Program-made: the position numbers and the translations under genes
In this document: in pieces, positions 42,020 to 54,500 of the stretch
How the letters are laid out: every line of letters begins with the position of its first letter
Numbering within the stretch: the first letter of the stretch is position 1
The notes under the pieces: generated by a model
What the model was told of the DNA's origin: nothing
Databases searched by the model: none
Seen by the model: only the letters and a program-made list of their open reading frames with translations
Assembly: GCA_963576725.1 (NCBI GenBank)
Contig: OY755243.1
Location: forward strand, 81,579,945 to 81,643,944
Length of the DNA stretch: 64,000 nucleotides
Origin: Azorinus chamasolen
Taxonomy: Eukaryota > Mollusca > Bivalvia > Cardiida > Solecurtidae
Direction of reading: 5' to 3'

Positions 42020-42610
42020 TACTGTAAAATATGTCCAAAGGGACAATACAGTGATAGTGATCTAATCCAAACAAAGATTACACATGCACAGGTTCCCATG
42101 ATAGTAAGAATAACTAGTTTTAACAAATCTGGTATTAAAAAGAAGCTTGGACAAAATTGTATCTGCAGATGAACTAGACAGACAGATGGGCAGACAACCT
42201 AATTTTATTATACCAACCTCACTAACATCATTAGGAATATAATTTACAATTATAATATCAGTAATTGCATCCTCATTCTCAAATACATTCTCTGAAATTC
42301 AATATAAACAATATACATTTGTACTATCAATGAACAATAATAACCGTAACCGTTTCCCTAATGAACAATTGTGCATGAATTGATAACTTCATGAATATTC
42401 ATTAATTTTTTGAACAAATACATTGTAAATGCATTTTAATGATGATATAAGCATGCCATCTGAATTTATGGCCTTAGTGTGTAACTCTCATGATGCATGT
42501 GATTTTTACCCTGTCACCGGTTATAAAAATATGTGGCAATAGACATACATGTATGGGAATGTTTGATTTAGACAAAAACTATAGGATCAGATGCATATAA
42601 TTTTATAATC
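42020..42610. other. Intergenic stretch OGFOD1-P4HTM
   Basis: Holds only a weak family-B remnant near 42350-42480 (tttccctaatgaac...catgaatattcatt). No coding sequence seen. Confidence 0.45.
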
Positions 42611-42612
42611 TA

Positions 42613-42740
42613 ACATGGTGAAAAAGTTGTGACTCGACTGGGACTTGAACCCAGAGCCTCTGGCTTACCATGCCTGAGTTACCAAGCCACACAGTTAAGC
42701 CTATCAACTTATTTCACCACAATCTCCACCCAGCTACACA
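42613..42740 (-). mobile_element. Second copy of the 13254 SINE, internally deleted
   Basis: Shares ggtgaaaaagttgtgactcg and the tRNA-like part but lacks about 15 bp around box A (ccactctaacgactga in the other copy), so it is probably inactive. No clear target duplication. Confidence 0.7.
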
Positions 42741-43267
42741 CACCCACTCTACACAAGAATTCGTCCCAAATTCTTACTCAACACTCCACGAGTTTCTTAT
42801 TACAAATTATCTTCATATAAATTCTTGACGATAACGACTATTGTCAGTAAAGATCTATTTCAGATCCCATGACCTAATTATGCAGCCGGCCAGAATGCTT
42901 TATAAAAGATTAATAGGGAGTCGCCTACAGACCATTAGGATCTATATAAATCTGATAAATGGTCACCAGATTATTCCTGTGAAATTGGTTTGAAAATCCA
43001 GTCAGTGGATTAGGAGATGTTTAAATAAATCGTTGATGACAGACGATGGCCAGGGGGAAATCCAAATAGCTCACCTTGACACTTTGTGCTAGGTGAGCTA
43101 AAAAAACACAAGCAAGCCTTTATTAAGCCAGGTATTACAAATAACAGAACATGAGAGTGTGTGAGCCTCCACTGCAATTCTAACTCATGACCTCCTGAAT
43201 GAAAGGTCGACACCATACCATCGAACACCCAATGGGCACTGTACAATAAACTCCCTCCGAAACAAAC

Positions 43268-43452
43268 TTCTAGTACAGAAGAATTTAGATACTTTTAGGC
43301 AGGTGGCTGCTTAATGCAGGGTGAAAGTCATGCAGAAAGTTCCTAGAGGAGCTTTCTGCATGACTTTCACCCAGCATTAAACTGCCACCTGTCTCTAAGA
43401 CCGATGTTTATACTAAATTGAATGTCTGGTTAAGAGAGACTTCACTGTACAT
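43268..43452. mobile_element. Family-D foldback
   Basis: Core ttaatgcagggtgaaagtca / complement with apex gttcctagaggagc (one mismatch). Right end gagagacttcactgt. Confidence 0.7.
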
Positions 43453-43556
43453 CCTTCTAGGAGAGTATGAGACCTCTGATCTGGGTGTACAGTGTATCAT
43501 ACACAACCACACCCACCATTGTATATCTTGACTAGACAACAGAAAATAAAAAAACA

Positions 43557-43790
43557 AAATGTGTTTGTGAAACACTATGCCCCCAATATGACCTTTGACC
43601 TTGATGTATGACTTTGACCTTAATAAGTCACCACTAAAAATGTATGCCTCCATATGTTTGCACATGCATGCCAACTTTGACGTATGTATGTGTAATGGTG
43701 ACAAAATTACCACAAACGTTAAAGTTTTGGCCACACAGACAAACCAACCAACAGACCGAGCAAATACAATACACCCATAGATGGGCATAA
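43557..43790 (-). mobile_element. Pearl-like element, minus strand
   Basis: Reverse complement shows the same end hairpin as 35436-35870 (GTGTTT-CAC-AAACAC) next to gggggcatag, then tgacctt-rich core. Short and lacking a full tandem core. Confidence 0.5.
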
Positions 43791-44108
43791 TAAAAACACT
43801 CATCTATTAAATGAACGCTTAACCCATACTTGATAATCCAACACTTTGCAAACAGACCCAGATCAGAAAGCCCCTACAAGAGCTGTCTGATCAGAGCCTA
43901 CTCTTTCTGCTTTCATGTTAAATACCTGTTTCTGTATCCATTGTGGCAATAAATTGTATTGAGTAAAAACACTGTAGCCTACCAACAGCATAAAAGAATG
44001 CAATTTAGAGCAATGTTATGGGAAAAAAGTATCTCTCTAAAGTTTGAAAACAGTGAAGATGTAGACCAGATGCAATACACAATCAATGAATAATGTTGAA
44101 GATGTTTA

Positions 44109-44330
44109 ACGTTTCACTCTATGAATATTCATTTAAGAAATAATAACATCATGAATGTTAACTGGATTTTCTGTTATAATAACTCAAGCACATGAGAAAT
44201 TTTTGCTATGGCAGAAACTGTAAAATCAGATCTTTCTTACTTCATAAGCAAACAGAGTAGACCCTGATCAGAAGGCTCCTATAGGAGCCATCTGATCTGG
44301 GCCTACTGTATTTATGAAGTAAAGGGTTAA
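44109..44330. mobile_element. Family-B foldback
   Basis: tttcactctatgaatattca ... atgaagtaaagggttaa; tip ggctcctataggagcc complete. Confidence 0.7.
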
Positions 44331-44858
44331 CGCTTAGAATGTGGGAAAATAGTGTATTTGTACTGACAAACAGTGCACACCCTGATCAGAGGGCTCCACT
44401 TGGAGAGCCTTCTGGTTTGGGTCTACACTGTTTATCATTCAAATTCCTCAAGCTAGTATACTGAATTGACACTATCTTTGACCAAAGATGGACCCTTCAG
44501 CAATCAGGCGTGGTAGTAATATTACTTCCAAGAATTGTTTTAAACATGTATTTCATATTCAATACATGAAGAAGAAAGTTTGAAGGAACATTTGTGTGTC
44601 ATCTGCCGATAGAAGACCGACAAACAGACACATTAACTGACCGGCAGATGGACAGATGATAGAGAAGTGATCTCCAAGTGACCTTTAGTTATCTTAAATA
44701 TTGATAAATAAATTCTAAAACACTGACATGTAACATATAAACAGTAATATGACAAGTGCTTGGTAATAATATAAATACTTAAATAATAGTAACATATATT
44801 AATATTTGTACTTTAATCACACTTTTCAATGTGTTTGCATTAATATGGAATGCTTATT

Positions 44859-45090
44859 TAACCCTTTCCTTCATATAAACATGTTTTCACGCATTTGCAA
44901 ACAGAGTAGACCCAGATCAGACGGCTCCACTTTAGGAGTTTTTTACATGACTTTCATCCTGCATTAAGCAGTGACCTGCCTAAGAGTATCTAATTTCTTC
45001 CTGTACTGACAGTTCCTACAGGAGCTGTCTGTGATCCGAGTGCACTGTTTGCAAAGGCATATAAAGGCCCAACTATGGAGTAAAAGGTTT
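44859..45090. mobile_element. Mosaic foldback: A, D and B pieces
   Basis: Family-A start to the apex at about 44930, then family-D arm (catgactttcatcctgcatt), then a B-type ending (gcaaaggcatataaaggcc...). Follows the same pattern as the 12,700 chimera. Confidence 0.5.
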
Positions 45091-45119
45091 TATATTTGGA
45101 TTGTGTCCAAAGGTCCAAA

Positions 45120-45283
45120 TAAGATGTGTAAATTGAAACATTTTTAAGAATAACTCCTTTATTTCTCCACCAAACTCTATACTGTGACCACTCTTTAGAA
45201 TCGTCTTGAAGAGAAGATTCTAAAGAGTGGTCACAGTATTGGGTTTGGTGGAGAAATTACTATTTAGTATTTGAGTATGCACA
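45120..45283. mobile_element. Family-F foldback forming the proximal P4HTM 3' UTR
   Basis: tttctccaccaaactctata, gtgaccactctttagaatcg and complements. Its edge lies within about 10 bp of the P4HTM stop. Both CAGAG ends seen in other copies are missing. Confidence 0.65.
45158..45163 (-). terminator. Candidate P4HTM poly(A) signal inside a repeat
   Basis: AATAAA on the minus strand about 125 bp after the P4HTM stop. The same sequence (ctttatttctcc on the plus strand) occurs in family-F copies at about 49,930 and 45,160, so the signal would be repeat-derived if used. Confidence 0.3.
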
Positions 45284-45288
45284 AGTTG

Positions 45289-45552
45289 TCACAAGTTTGC
45301 TTTCCTCATTCTTTCAATGTCAACAGATTTATCATTGGTAGTCTTTATCCAGAAGTTTGCGATCCACTTCTCCCCTTCGATCACAGGACAGCCCCCATGG
45401 AAGGTGTATGTGTCGACGTCGCCCATCCAGCCGGTTTCAGGGTCTACAAAGTGATTATACCATATGATAGCCTTCCGTTTCTTGGCTGCCACTCTCAAGT
45501 TAGCATCCTCACACTTCTTGTACAGATTCCCCACACCACGACTGTGTATAAG
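45289..45552 (-). CDS. P4HTM: P4HTM terminal exon with distal His and Lys
   Basis: Encodes [49 protein letters not shown] and ends RMRKANL with TGA at 45289-45291. About 20 residues follow the core, fewer than in human, so the tail is shortened. Confidence 0.95.
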   Translation of the reverse strand, partial: LIHSRGVGNLYKKCEDANLRVAAKKRKAIIWYNHFVDPETGWMGDVDTYTFHGGCPVIEGEKWIANFWIKTTNDKSVDIERMRKANL

Positions 45553-48500
45553 CTGTAATTATATGTAAGCAATAATATCATCATGAATGTGTATTTGCTG
45601 AATTTTATAATGAATACAGGATACTATGGCAATGACATAATCATACCTGTAGTATTTCAAAAGCAAACAGTATTGCCATCTGATCTGGATCTACTCTGTT
45701 TGATTTCTGACAAGTAAAGGGCTAACCCTTGAATGATGAATATTCTATTAAGTACATTGGGCCATCAGTGTGTAACTATACATGTAGTATCAATTTGGTA
45801 TGAGCGGCATAAATTTGCTTCAGGTTTTTAATGACAAACAGTGCAGACCCATAGCAGAAACACTGATCTCGGTCTATACTGTTTGAAAATGCCCATACTG
45901 ATCTGAATCTGCTCTGTTTGCTTTTGAAATAATCTAGATCTAGATGCCAAATATTATTGGATCAGATCAAAGATATTCTTTAGGTAAACAGAGCAGATAC
46001 TTGGGAGCCATCTGGGTCCATGCTTATAAAACTTTTAGTTGAGTCTGAGTTCGTTCTCAAGTTTTTGATTGGTCAGATTTGAGCATCTGGCTCAAATCTG
46101 ACCAATCAAAAGCTTGAGAACTCAAATCTGACCAATCAAAAGCTTGAGAACGAAACTCAGACTCAACTAAAAGCTTTATAAGCATGGACCCTGATCTTGG
46201 TCTATTGTTTGCAAAGGTGTCAAAAGGTGTCTCTTTGGAGTAAAGGCTTTATAATTTTGTATCTGTAGTCGCTACATACAACCTTATCTCACATAACGAC
46301 TTTGGTCAGATCCTAGATATCTGTAACATACCCCTTCATTGAAAGTCTCATTATTGGCTATTGGGAAAGCAGTCTCCCCACCACCCGCAACATCATTCAG
46401 GTAAAACAGGACTGTCATATATCTGAAAGGGGATAAATAATTACAGAACTGGAAGTATTCTGACAGACAAACTTGGGTAAATAGTGAAGACCCAGATCAA
46501 ACTACTCCTGAAGTAGGTGTTTGACTGATACAATGTAAATCTAATTCAAAGTTAGCAAATGGTGCTAAGTTGAATTATTCAGCTGTAAAACCCATAGAGA
46601 GGGGGAACTTGGTGTCTGAATACTTTGGGAATTACATTTGTAACAATACTGTTCATTACCACCACACTAAATTTCAACAAAAGTATTGGAAGGAATTTGC
46701 CTGTCACCTGCCAGCGGAAGAGTGGCAAAAACAAATGATGAAAAAAGCATGAGAGACACAAAGACAGACCGATGGATACATAATGGTAAAGTGGTCATCA
46801 AGTGTCACCCTTCTAAAACAGGTGACACAATTGAATACATGCAAGTGGCTGTCTTCAATTAACTTTTCTCCTTCCATAACAGCTTTTAAATTAAATAAAG
46901 AATGAATTCTGTTCTGTATTAAATTGACCATAATAAAGGGTGATTGCATTTTTAGGGTGTTCATTATGAGGGGTTTTACAGTATATATTATTTTATTTTT
47001 TATAAGCAAACAGAGAAAAGCCTGATCAGATGGCTCCTATAGGAGCCATATGATCTGGGTCTATTCTGTTTGCAAAGGTTTCTAGGCTGTTTTTTATGGA
47101 TTTGCTAGTGTTTGGATTTTCTTTTTTTCCTGCTCCATAACACTTTATGATTATGTCTTTAAATGACTTTGCAAACAAGAGTAGACCAAGAGCAGACAGC
47201 TCCTGTAGGAGCCATCTGATCAAGGTCTGCTATGTTTACTTTATATGGAATAATATAGATTGAATTCTACAGTTTCTGCAATGGGAAGAATTGCCTGTGT
47301 TGATATTCATTGAAAAATCGATCTACATGTAACTAATATTCATGATTTCTTACATGAATATTCACTGAGTAAAAGGTAAACCAGCCATCGATATATATTG
47401 GTAAATCACTTGTAGAAATGATCAACTTACCTGCATATACGGCATGTCTTTAATCTACCTCTATCACAGCATGGCACATTGGGTTCTACCTTAGAGGAGT
47501 CAAGATGGGCATTGTAATGACCTTTGACCCCATAATTCACCACCTGTCAAAAAGTTGAAAAACATTTCAAAACCTCCTTTACATCATTTACATGTATTGT
47601 TATTGATATAGAAAGTTCAATTTACGTACAAAGCATTGCTAAGCCAGGTGCACAAACCTAGGTTAGATTCAATGAGAAAATTTACTGCCAGCTGATATTT
47701 CTTAACACTGTTTAATTATTTAATAATTTTCAAATCCAGTAGCACAACCATTTCCCTGATACAGACATCCTTTGATGCATTTGCAAACAGAGTACACCAA
47801 GATCGGACAGCTCATTTCATTTGAAAATTGCTTAATCTTTTACTCCATAAATATGCTTTTAACACCTCTGTAGGAACTCTGTAGGAACTGTCTCATCAGG
47901 GTTTGCTTACGTATTTTTTATCGATCCAATTCTGCAGTTTCTGCCATGGCTGAAAAATCCTGAGTACATTAACCACTACAATAATTCAATTTATGAATAA
48001 CCAGGATGTCATTTTATTTATATAAATAGCCATCACAAAGGTCAAGGCCATGATGGTTAGGATAGGCATGTGCCACTTTCATTCACATGCTTTTTGGCAT
48101 TTTTCAGAAGCCACTAAGTTTTATACAGACTAGAAAACCTTACCTGAAAATCACTAAGACCAATCAAATTCATTGGCAACTGAACCACTTTTGAAACCCT
48201 GAAAAAACAAGAAGTTAACAATTTCAAAACTTCTTAATATTTGGCAAAGAAAGAAACTGTACAATCAGATCTGTATGTACATATCAATAGTGAAACAGAT
48301 CAGGAGCTGTACTGATCTTAGTCTACTCTGTTTGAAAATACACAAAAATATGTCTCTGTGAAGTGAAGGGGTAAACTTACAAATTGATCATCAAGCATTT
48401 CAGGTGATCAGGCCAGTTTTGTACTGAAGTATTAATTAACAGTCATCATTTCTTGTTTTTCAATATATATCTTCTACTTTCAAAGGGTTAACTCTTTACC

Positions 48501-51500
48501 TCATAGAGATGCCTTTAAACCCATTCCCTTATACGAACACCTTTTGACGCTTCTATAAAAGTCACTTTTTTTTTTAAACCATTGTGATAAATACAGCATC
48601 TTCTCCATAGAAGCAAATAGTTTTTTTGTCACAATGGTTTCAAAACTATACAATTCTAAAGTTTTTTGGGTTTTTTTGTAATAAATGCTCCTTTCAGAAG
48701 ATTTATTCAAAGAGGCTAGGTCTTAAAATAGCCAATGAGGGAATGGGTAAACGCCTTTGAAGACAGAGTAGACCCAGATCAGATGCCATCTGGTCAGAGT
48801 TGCTGCATTTGCATATGGAATTATACAGTATTCCCTTGTTAACCCTTTACTCCATGAATGTGCATGAAAGAAATGATGACATCATGAATATCAATTAGAT
48901 TAATTTTTAGAATGGAATATTGACACATGAATGTTTTGCCAAAGTAGACACTATATAATCAGATATATATTATTCCATAAGCAAACAGAACAGACTCTGA
49001 TCAGACGGCTCCTAAAGGAGCTGTCTGATCTGGGTCTACTCTGTTTGCAAAGGCGTAGAAAAACGTATTTATGGAGGAAAGGGTTAATGGGTCATAACAA
49101 AAAAATATGCCAGCAGAAATAAAACACGAAAAAAAGTGAGCCCTGGCACCCTACTTAATTAAGAAACACAAAAATGCTCCAACCTCACCTTTCCTGAACT
49201 GCTTTAAACACATCATCAGTGGACTTGTCTGGGAAGAGCCAGGCCTGCTTGCTGTAGCGTGAGTGTTTCTCTGGGTGTTGCTGTGTGAAGTCTACCAGGT
49301 ACCTGGTCAGCTGAGATGGATGGATCGACTGTAACTCGGATCTGTCTACAAATCCTGCATGAAACAGAAACATCGAATCTTGAACCTAAATATTCGGACA
49401 GACAAACTTAGGCAAATACATTGTATCACAGATTAAACTGTTCCTGAAGGAGCAGACTGATCAGGGTCTTCACTATTTGCTACTATGTTATTTTAAGTTA
49501 ACCCTTTGCTTCATAAAAATGCCTTTACACGAAATTGCAAACAGGGTAGACCAAGATCAGACAGCTCATATAGGAGCAGTCTGATCAAGGTCTACTCTGT
49601 TTGCTTTTGACATTATATTGATCTGATTCTACAGCTTTAGTAAAAGCAAATTGTTTCCTTGAAACTTTCACATTATAAAAGTTCAGCTAATAAATATTCA
49701 TGATGTAATGATTTCTCACATGAATATTGAACAGGGAAATGGTTACAGTTATCACAATGGTGCCAAACTGAATAATTCTGCTTTACAAATAAATGGCAGG
49801 GGTAGACCAGGTTTCCAAATACATAGGAAAATTAGCCTGACCCTTTCCCTGATGAATTTATGTAAGAAATACTAACACAGAGGTCAAGATAAGATGCGTA
49901 AATTTAAACATTTTCAGGAATAGCTCCTTTATTTCTCCACCAAACCCTATACTGTGACCACTCTTTAGAATTGTCTCTTTGAGATGATTCTAAAGAGTGG
50001 TCACAGTATAGGGTTTGGTGGAGAAATGATGATTTTAGTACTTGGGTATGCAACATTATCTGTAGCTCTGCTAACATCATGAATATTTATTAGCTGATTT
50101 TTATAATGGCATATGATCATAGGATTGTTTTGTCATAATTTGTTTTTAATGGCATCATTGAAAAGGGAATTGTCGACAATAGCCAAACAGTAGAAGCAGA
50201 CCTATAATATTCCATAACCAAACAGAGTAGACTTTGATCAGACAACTCATGTAGCAGCCATCTGATCAGGGTCTACTCTGTTTTCAAGGGCAAAATGTGT
50301 CTCTATTGGGTAAAGGGTTGATTCAGAATAATTATAAATAGTAATACGTCTTTACTCTTTTAGCTGACATAGCGTTGTTTCGAATCGGATATTGTAGGCC
50401 CCGTCTGATTAGAGTCTGCTTGTTTGTTTAGGAATAATATTTGTCGGATTTTACAGTTTACATCAAGTCTCAAAGTGATAGTCTCTACTTGCAAACGTAT
50501 CTTAACCCTTCTCTTGCTGAATTTTAAAATACATTTCTCCTTCTTTACCCATGCCCTGTTGTATAATTACATATATCTTCACTGTGTACCCGTATTTCGC
50601 TGTGCAATCACTGCTGTGGAGTGCACTGGTTGCACAATCAACATGTAAACAGTGCAGACCCTGGGTCTTCACTATTTACAGGTAGGTATATTGACATGAA
50701 TAGCAAGCGAAGGGTTAATAATACTTACAAATTACATAAATCATTTGTTTACATGCTGAAAAGAATTTAAGTATATCATAAGAAAACCAATCAAATAAAC
50801 GTCAAAGAAAATGAACCTTTCATGCGTTTGATATCGAAGACCCAATTTTATTTGGCAATGTATTAGAATTTATTTGGGTTGTGTTTTAGTTATTCTATAA
50901 AGGTCAATAATATTTTGTTGTAGAACAAGTACATGTATCAATGAAAACTATTTGTTTTGTATCACAGGGACATTTTACGATGGAAGTTCCATTTGACAAT
51001 CTTCATAGTAATGATTGAGCATAACAAATACCAAGTTTCATGATAAGCGTTTCTTGTAGGGCCTATCACTTTAACCCTTTCCTCCATAAATACACCTTTC
51101 TACGCCTCTGTAATAGTCACATGTTGAAACCATTGTGATAAATAGAGCATTTGCTCCTATAGGAGCTCCTATTTATCACAATGGTTTCAAACTACAAAAT
51201 TCTAAAAAGTTTCCTTTTCTCTAGTTAATGCTCCTTTTTGGTAGATTTATTCAAAGTGGTTTGATCTAAAAATAACCTATGGAGGAAAGGGTTAAAACAT
51301 GTGGTCATTTATCATAATAAATATTCATTATATGTCATATATTACTTACATAAATATTCATGAAGTAAAGGGTTTAAAGAACTCATATGTTATATGGTAA
51401 CATGACCAGAAATTGTAAGGTTTGTGTCAATAAAGCATCTATCTATCTAATCTATCTTTCATAAAACAATTAGCATGAAATAAAGAAAACACACAAATGT

Positions 51501-54500
51501 TAGCTACATTTTATAAACAAGAGTGTTCGAAGGAACATTATTGTGTCACCTGCTTGCAGGTGACACAAAAACTGTTAATCCACTGGAGTGCGAAAATCGG
51601 AACAAAGGGGAATAACTCAGAAAGTGTTGCATGTAGAGTGATGAACCTTAGTTACATCAGTGGTCCTCAATGAGAGGAAGACACGTGTTAAACTTGAAAG
51701 TTCTATAATGATTAGTTTAGAAATGACGGCCAAAAAAAGGAAAGTGTGACGACCAGATGGACAGACAGATGACGGAAAAATTATCCATAAGTGACACACT
51801 GCCTCTCGGCAGGTGACACAAAAATGATTTGCTAATACTTCATTTATACTTGTAACAAATACAAACTAGAACTATCACTAAAGGTGATGGAATACCCCCG
51901 GTCAGCTGTCTTGATCGCAAATCAAATAAGATTTGTGCCAAGCTTTGCCACAGACAGACAGACAGACCAACCGACAGACCGACCAACACACTGACTCCTA
52001 TATACATGTACCCCCTCTCAAACCTCGTTTGCGCGGGGGTATAATTAGTAATCTCCCCCTTTTTACCAATACAAATATAAATATTATATACAATGTAATT
52101 CAATTAGTGAGAAAATTGTGCATTTTTAAAACTATCATACTTACCTTACCCTAAGTATTTGGACAGACAAACTAAGGCAAATAGTGTAGACTGCTCCTGA
52201 AGGAGATGTTTGATCAGGGTCTATTTTTTGCTACTTCATTGTAACTATGTCAGTCTAATTTAACCCTTTCCGGTTCTTTATTTACATTGTGTACCAAATT
52301 TCAGTACTTACTGAATATGTATAGACAAAATAATTACAATGTATCATGAAATAAGGAAGGTAAAACATTGTACCCATTTGAGAAACTACAAAAACAGATC
52401 TATCCAATTCCATTACCAAACAGAGCAGACCCTGATCAGAAGGCTCATATAGGAGTCCTTTGATCTGAGCCTATTCGGTTTGTAAATGCATGAAAAGGTT
52501 TATATATAGGAAAGGGTTAAAATTATCAAAATGGTGCAAACTTTGATTATTCAGCTTTACAAACTAAATGAAGAGATGAGATTCAGAGTGTCCGAATACT
52601 TAGGGTAACGCAGTTAGTATTTTTAGTACCCAAACTAATCATATACAGTAAACCCCCTCTACACCCTCTACTATCATATACAGTAAACCCCCTCTACACC
52701 CTCTACTATCATATACAGTAAACCCCTCTACACCCTAACTATCATATACAATAAACCCCCCCTACTATCATATACAGTAAACCCCCTCTACACCCTCTAC
52801 TATCATATACAGTAAACCCCTCTACACCCTAACTATCATATACAATAAACCCCCCTACTATCATATACAGTAAACCCCCTCTACACCCTCTACTATCATA
52901 TACAGTAAACCCCTCTACACCCTAACTATCATATACAATAAACCCCTCTACTATCATATACAGTAAACCCCCTCTACACCCTCTACTATCATATACAGTA
53001 AACCCCTCTACACCCTAACTAATCATATACAGTAAACCCCTCTACACCCTAACTAATCATATACAGTAAACCCCCTCTACACCCTCTACTATCATATACA
53101 GTAAACCCCCTCTACACCCTCTACTATCATATACAGTAAACCCCTCTACACCCTAACTATCATATACAATAAACCCCTCTACGATCATATACATGTACAG
53201 TAAATCCCCTCTACACCCTCTACTATCATATACAGTAAACCCCCTCTACACTGGACATTCAATTTAGTATATATATATCAGTCCTGGAGACAGGTTGTTT
53301 GTCACTCTGCCAATTGTTTCACAAATTCGATGACACTTTTAGCAGACAACTGTTAGAATAAGAAAATGGTCAACAAACTATTACTGGGCAAACACTACAG
53401 CATGTACATATACAGAACAAAATATTAACAAGCGAGTATTGTCAAGCATTCCATCGTCTCCCATCGAAGTCTGCTCTTAGCATTTCTAGAGTCATTACCT
53501 TGAGTTGGATGTAGACTTATGGGGAATATTTATTGATACCACAAGTGACAAGTATATAATGGGAGATGCTTTGTAAAAAGAATTATTTATGACACTATTC
53601 AGTGTAGTCAGATAAGTTCATTCATTTTCAAGGTGGCTGCTGATCTTCATGGACGCATGTTTCAACATTTTGCTTTCCTGTTAAGAAGGTGAGTTAAGGT
53701 CACAGAGACATCTAAGTAGTACTTGACACTCTGCCTTCCTAAGATGCATCTACACAAGACATTTGGTAACCATGATCAAAGTGGTTAAGATATCATTCCA
53801 ACAAAATTTGCAGACACACTTTTACTTAACCCTTTCCCTGTTCTATGTTTATTCCAAATTTCAATACCTCTTTGAAGATTCATGGGCAAAATAGTTATAA
53901 TGAAATGTGGAAGGTGAGACATTGTAGCCATGTTAGGAAGTAAAGAAGCAGATCTTTCAAATTCCATTAGCAAACAGAGCAGACCCTGATCAGACGGCTC
54001 CTCTAGGAGCCGTCTGATCTGGGTCTACTCTGTTTGCAAATGCGTGAAAATGCGTTTATATGAGGGAAAGGGTTAAATTGAAGTTAAGGTCAGGGTAAAG
54101 AACATGGAGTCACAAAAGCAGTATGCCTGCTAAACATGAATCTAAACAAGAAAATTGGAAACCCTAAGCCAACTGGTTGAGGAGATATCCTCCAGAAAAA
54201 AATTCTTGACAAACTTTTTAACAAAACTTACGTCAAGGTCATAGAGATACCATATTATGTGACATTCTGCCTTCCCAAGATGCATCCAAACATGAAATTT
54301 CGAAAACCTAACCCAAGGGTTTGAATATATATCATCCAGGCAAATTTAAGACAATAATTTTTTACTAAAACGGAGGTCATGGACAAGGTTACTGAGATAC
54401 CAAAAGTAGTATGCAACACTTCCCTTTCCCAAGTTTTACCCACACAATGAATTTCTAAATCCTATCCCAAGGGGTTAGGGATATTATGATCTGGACACGT

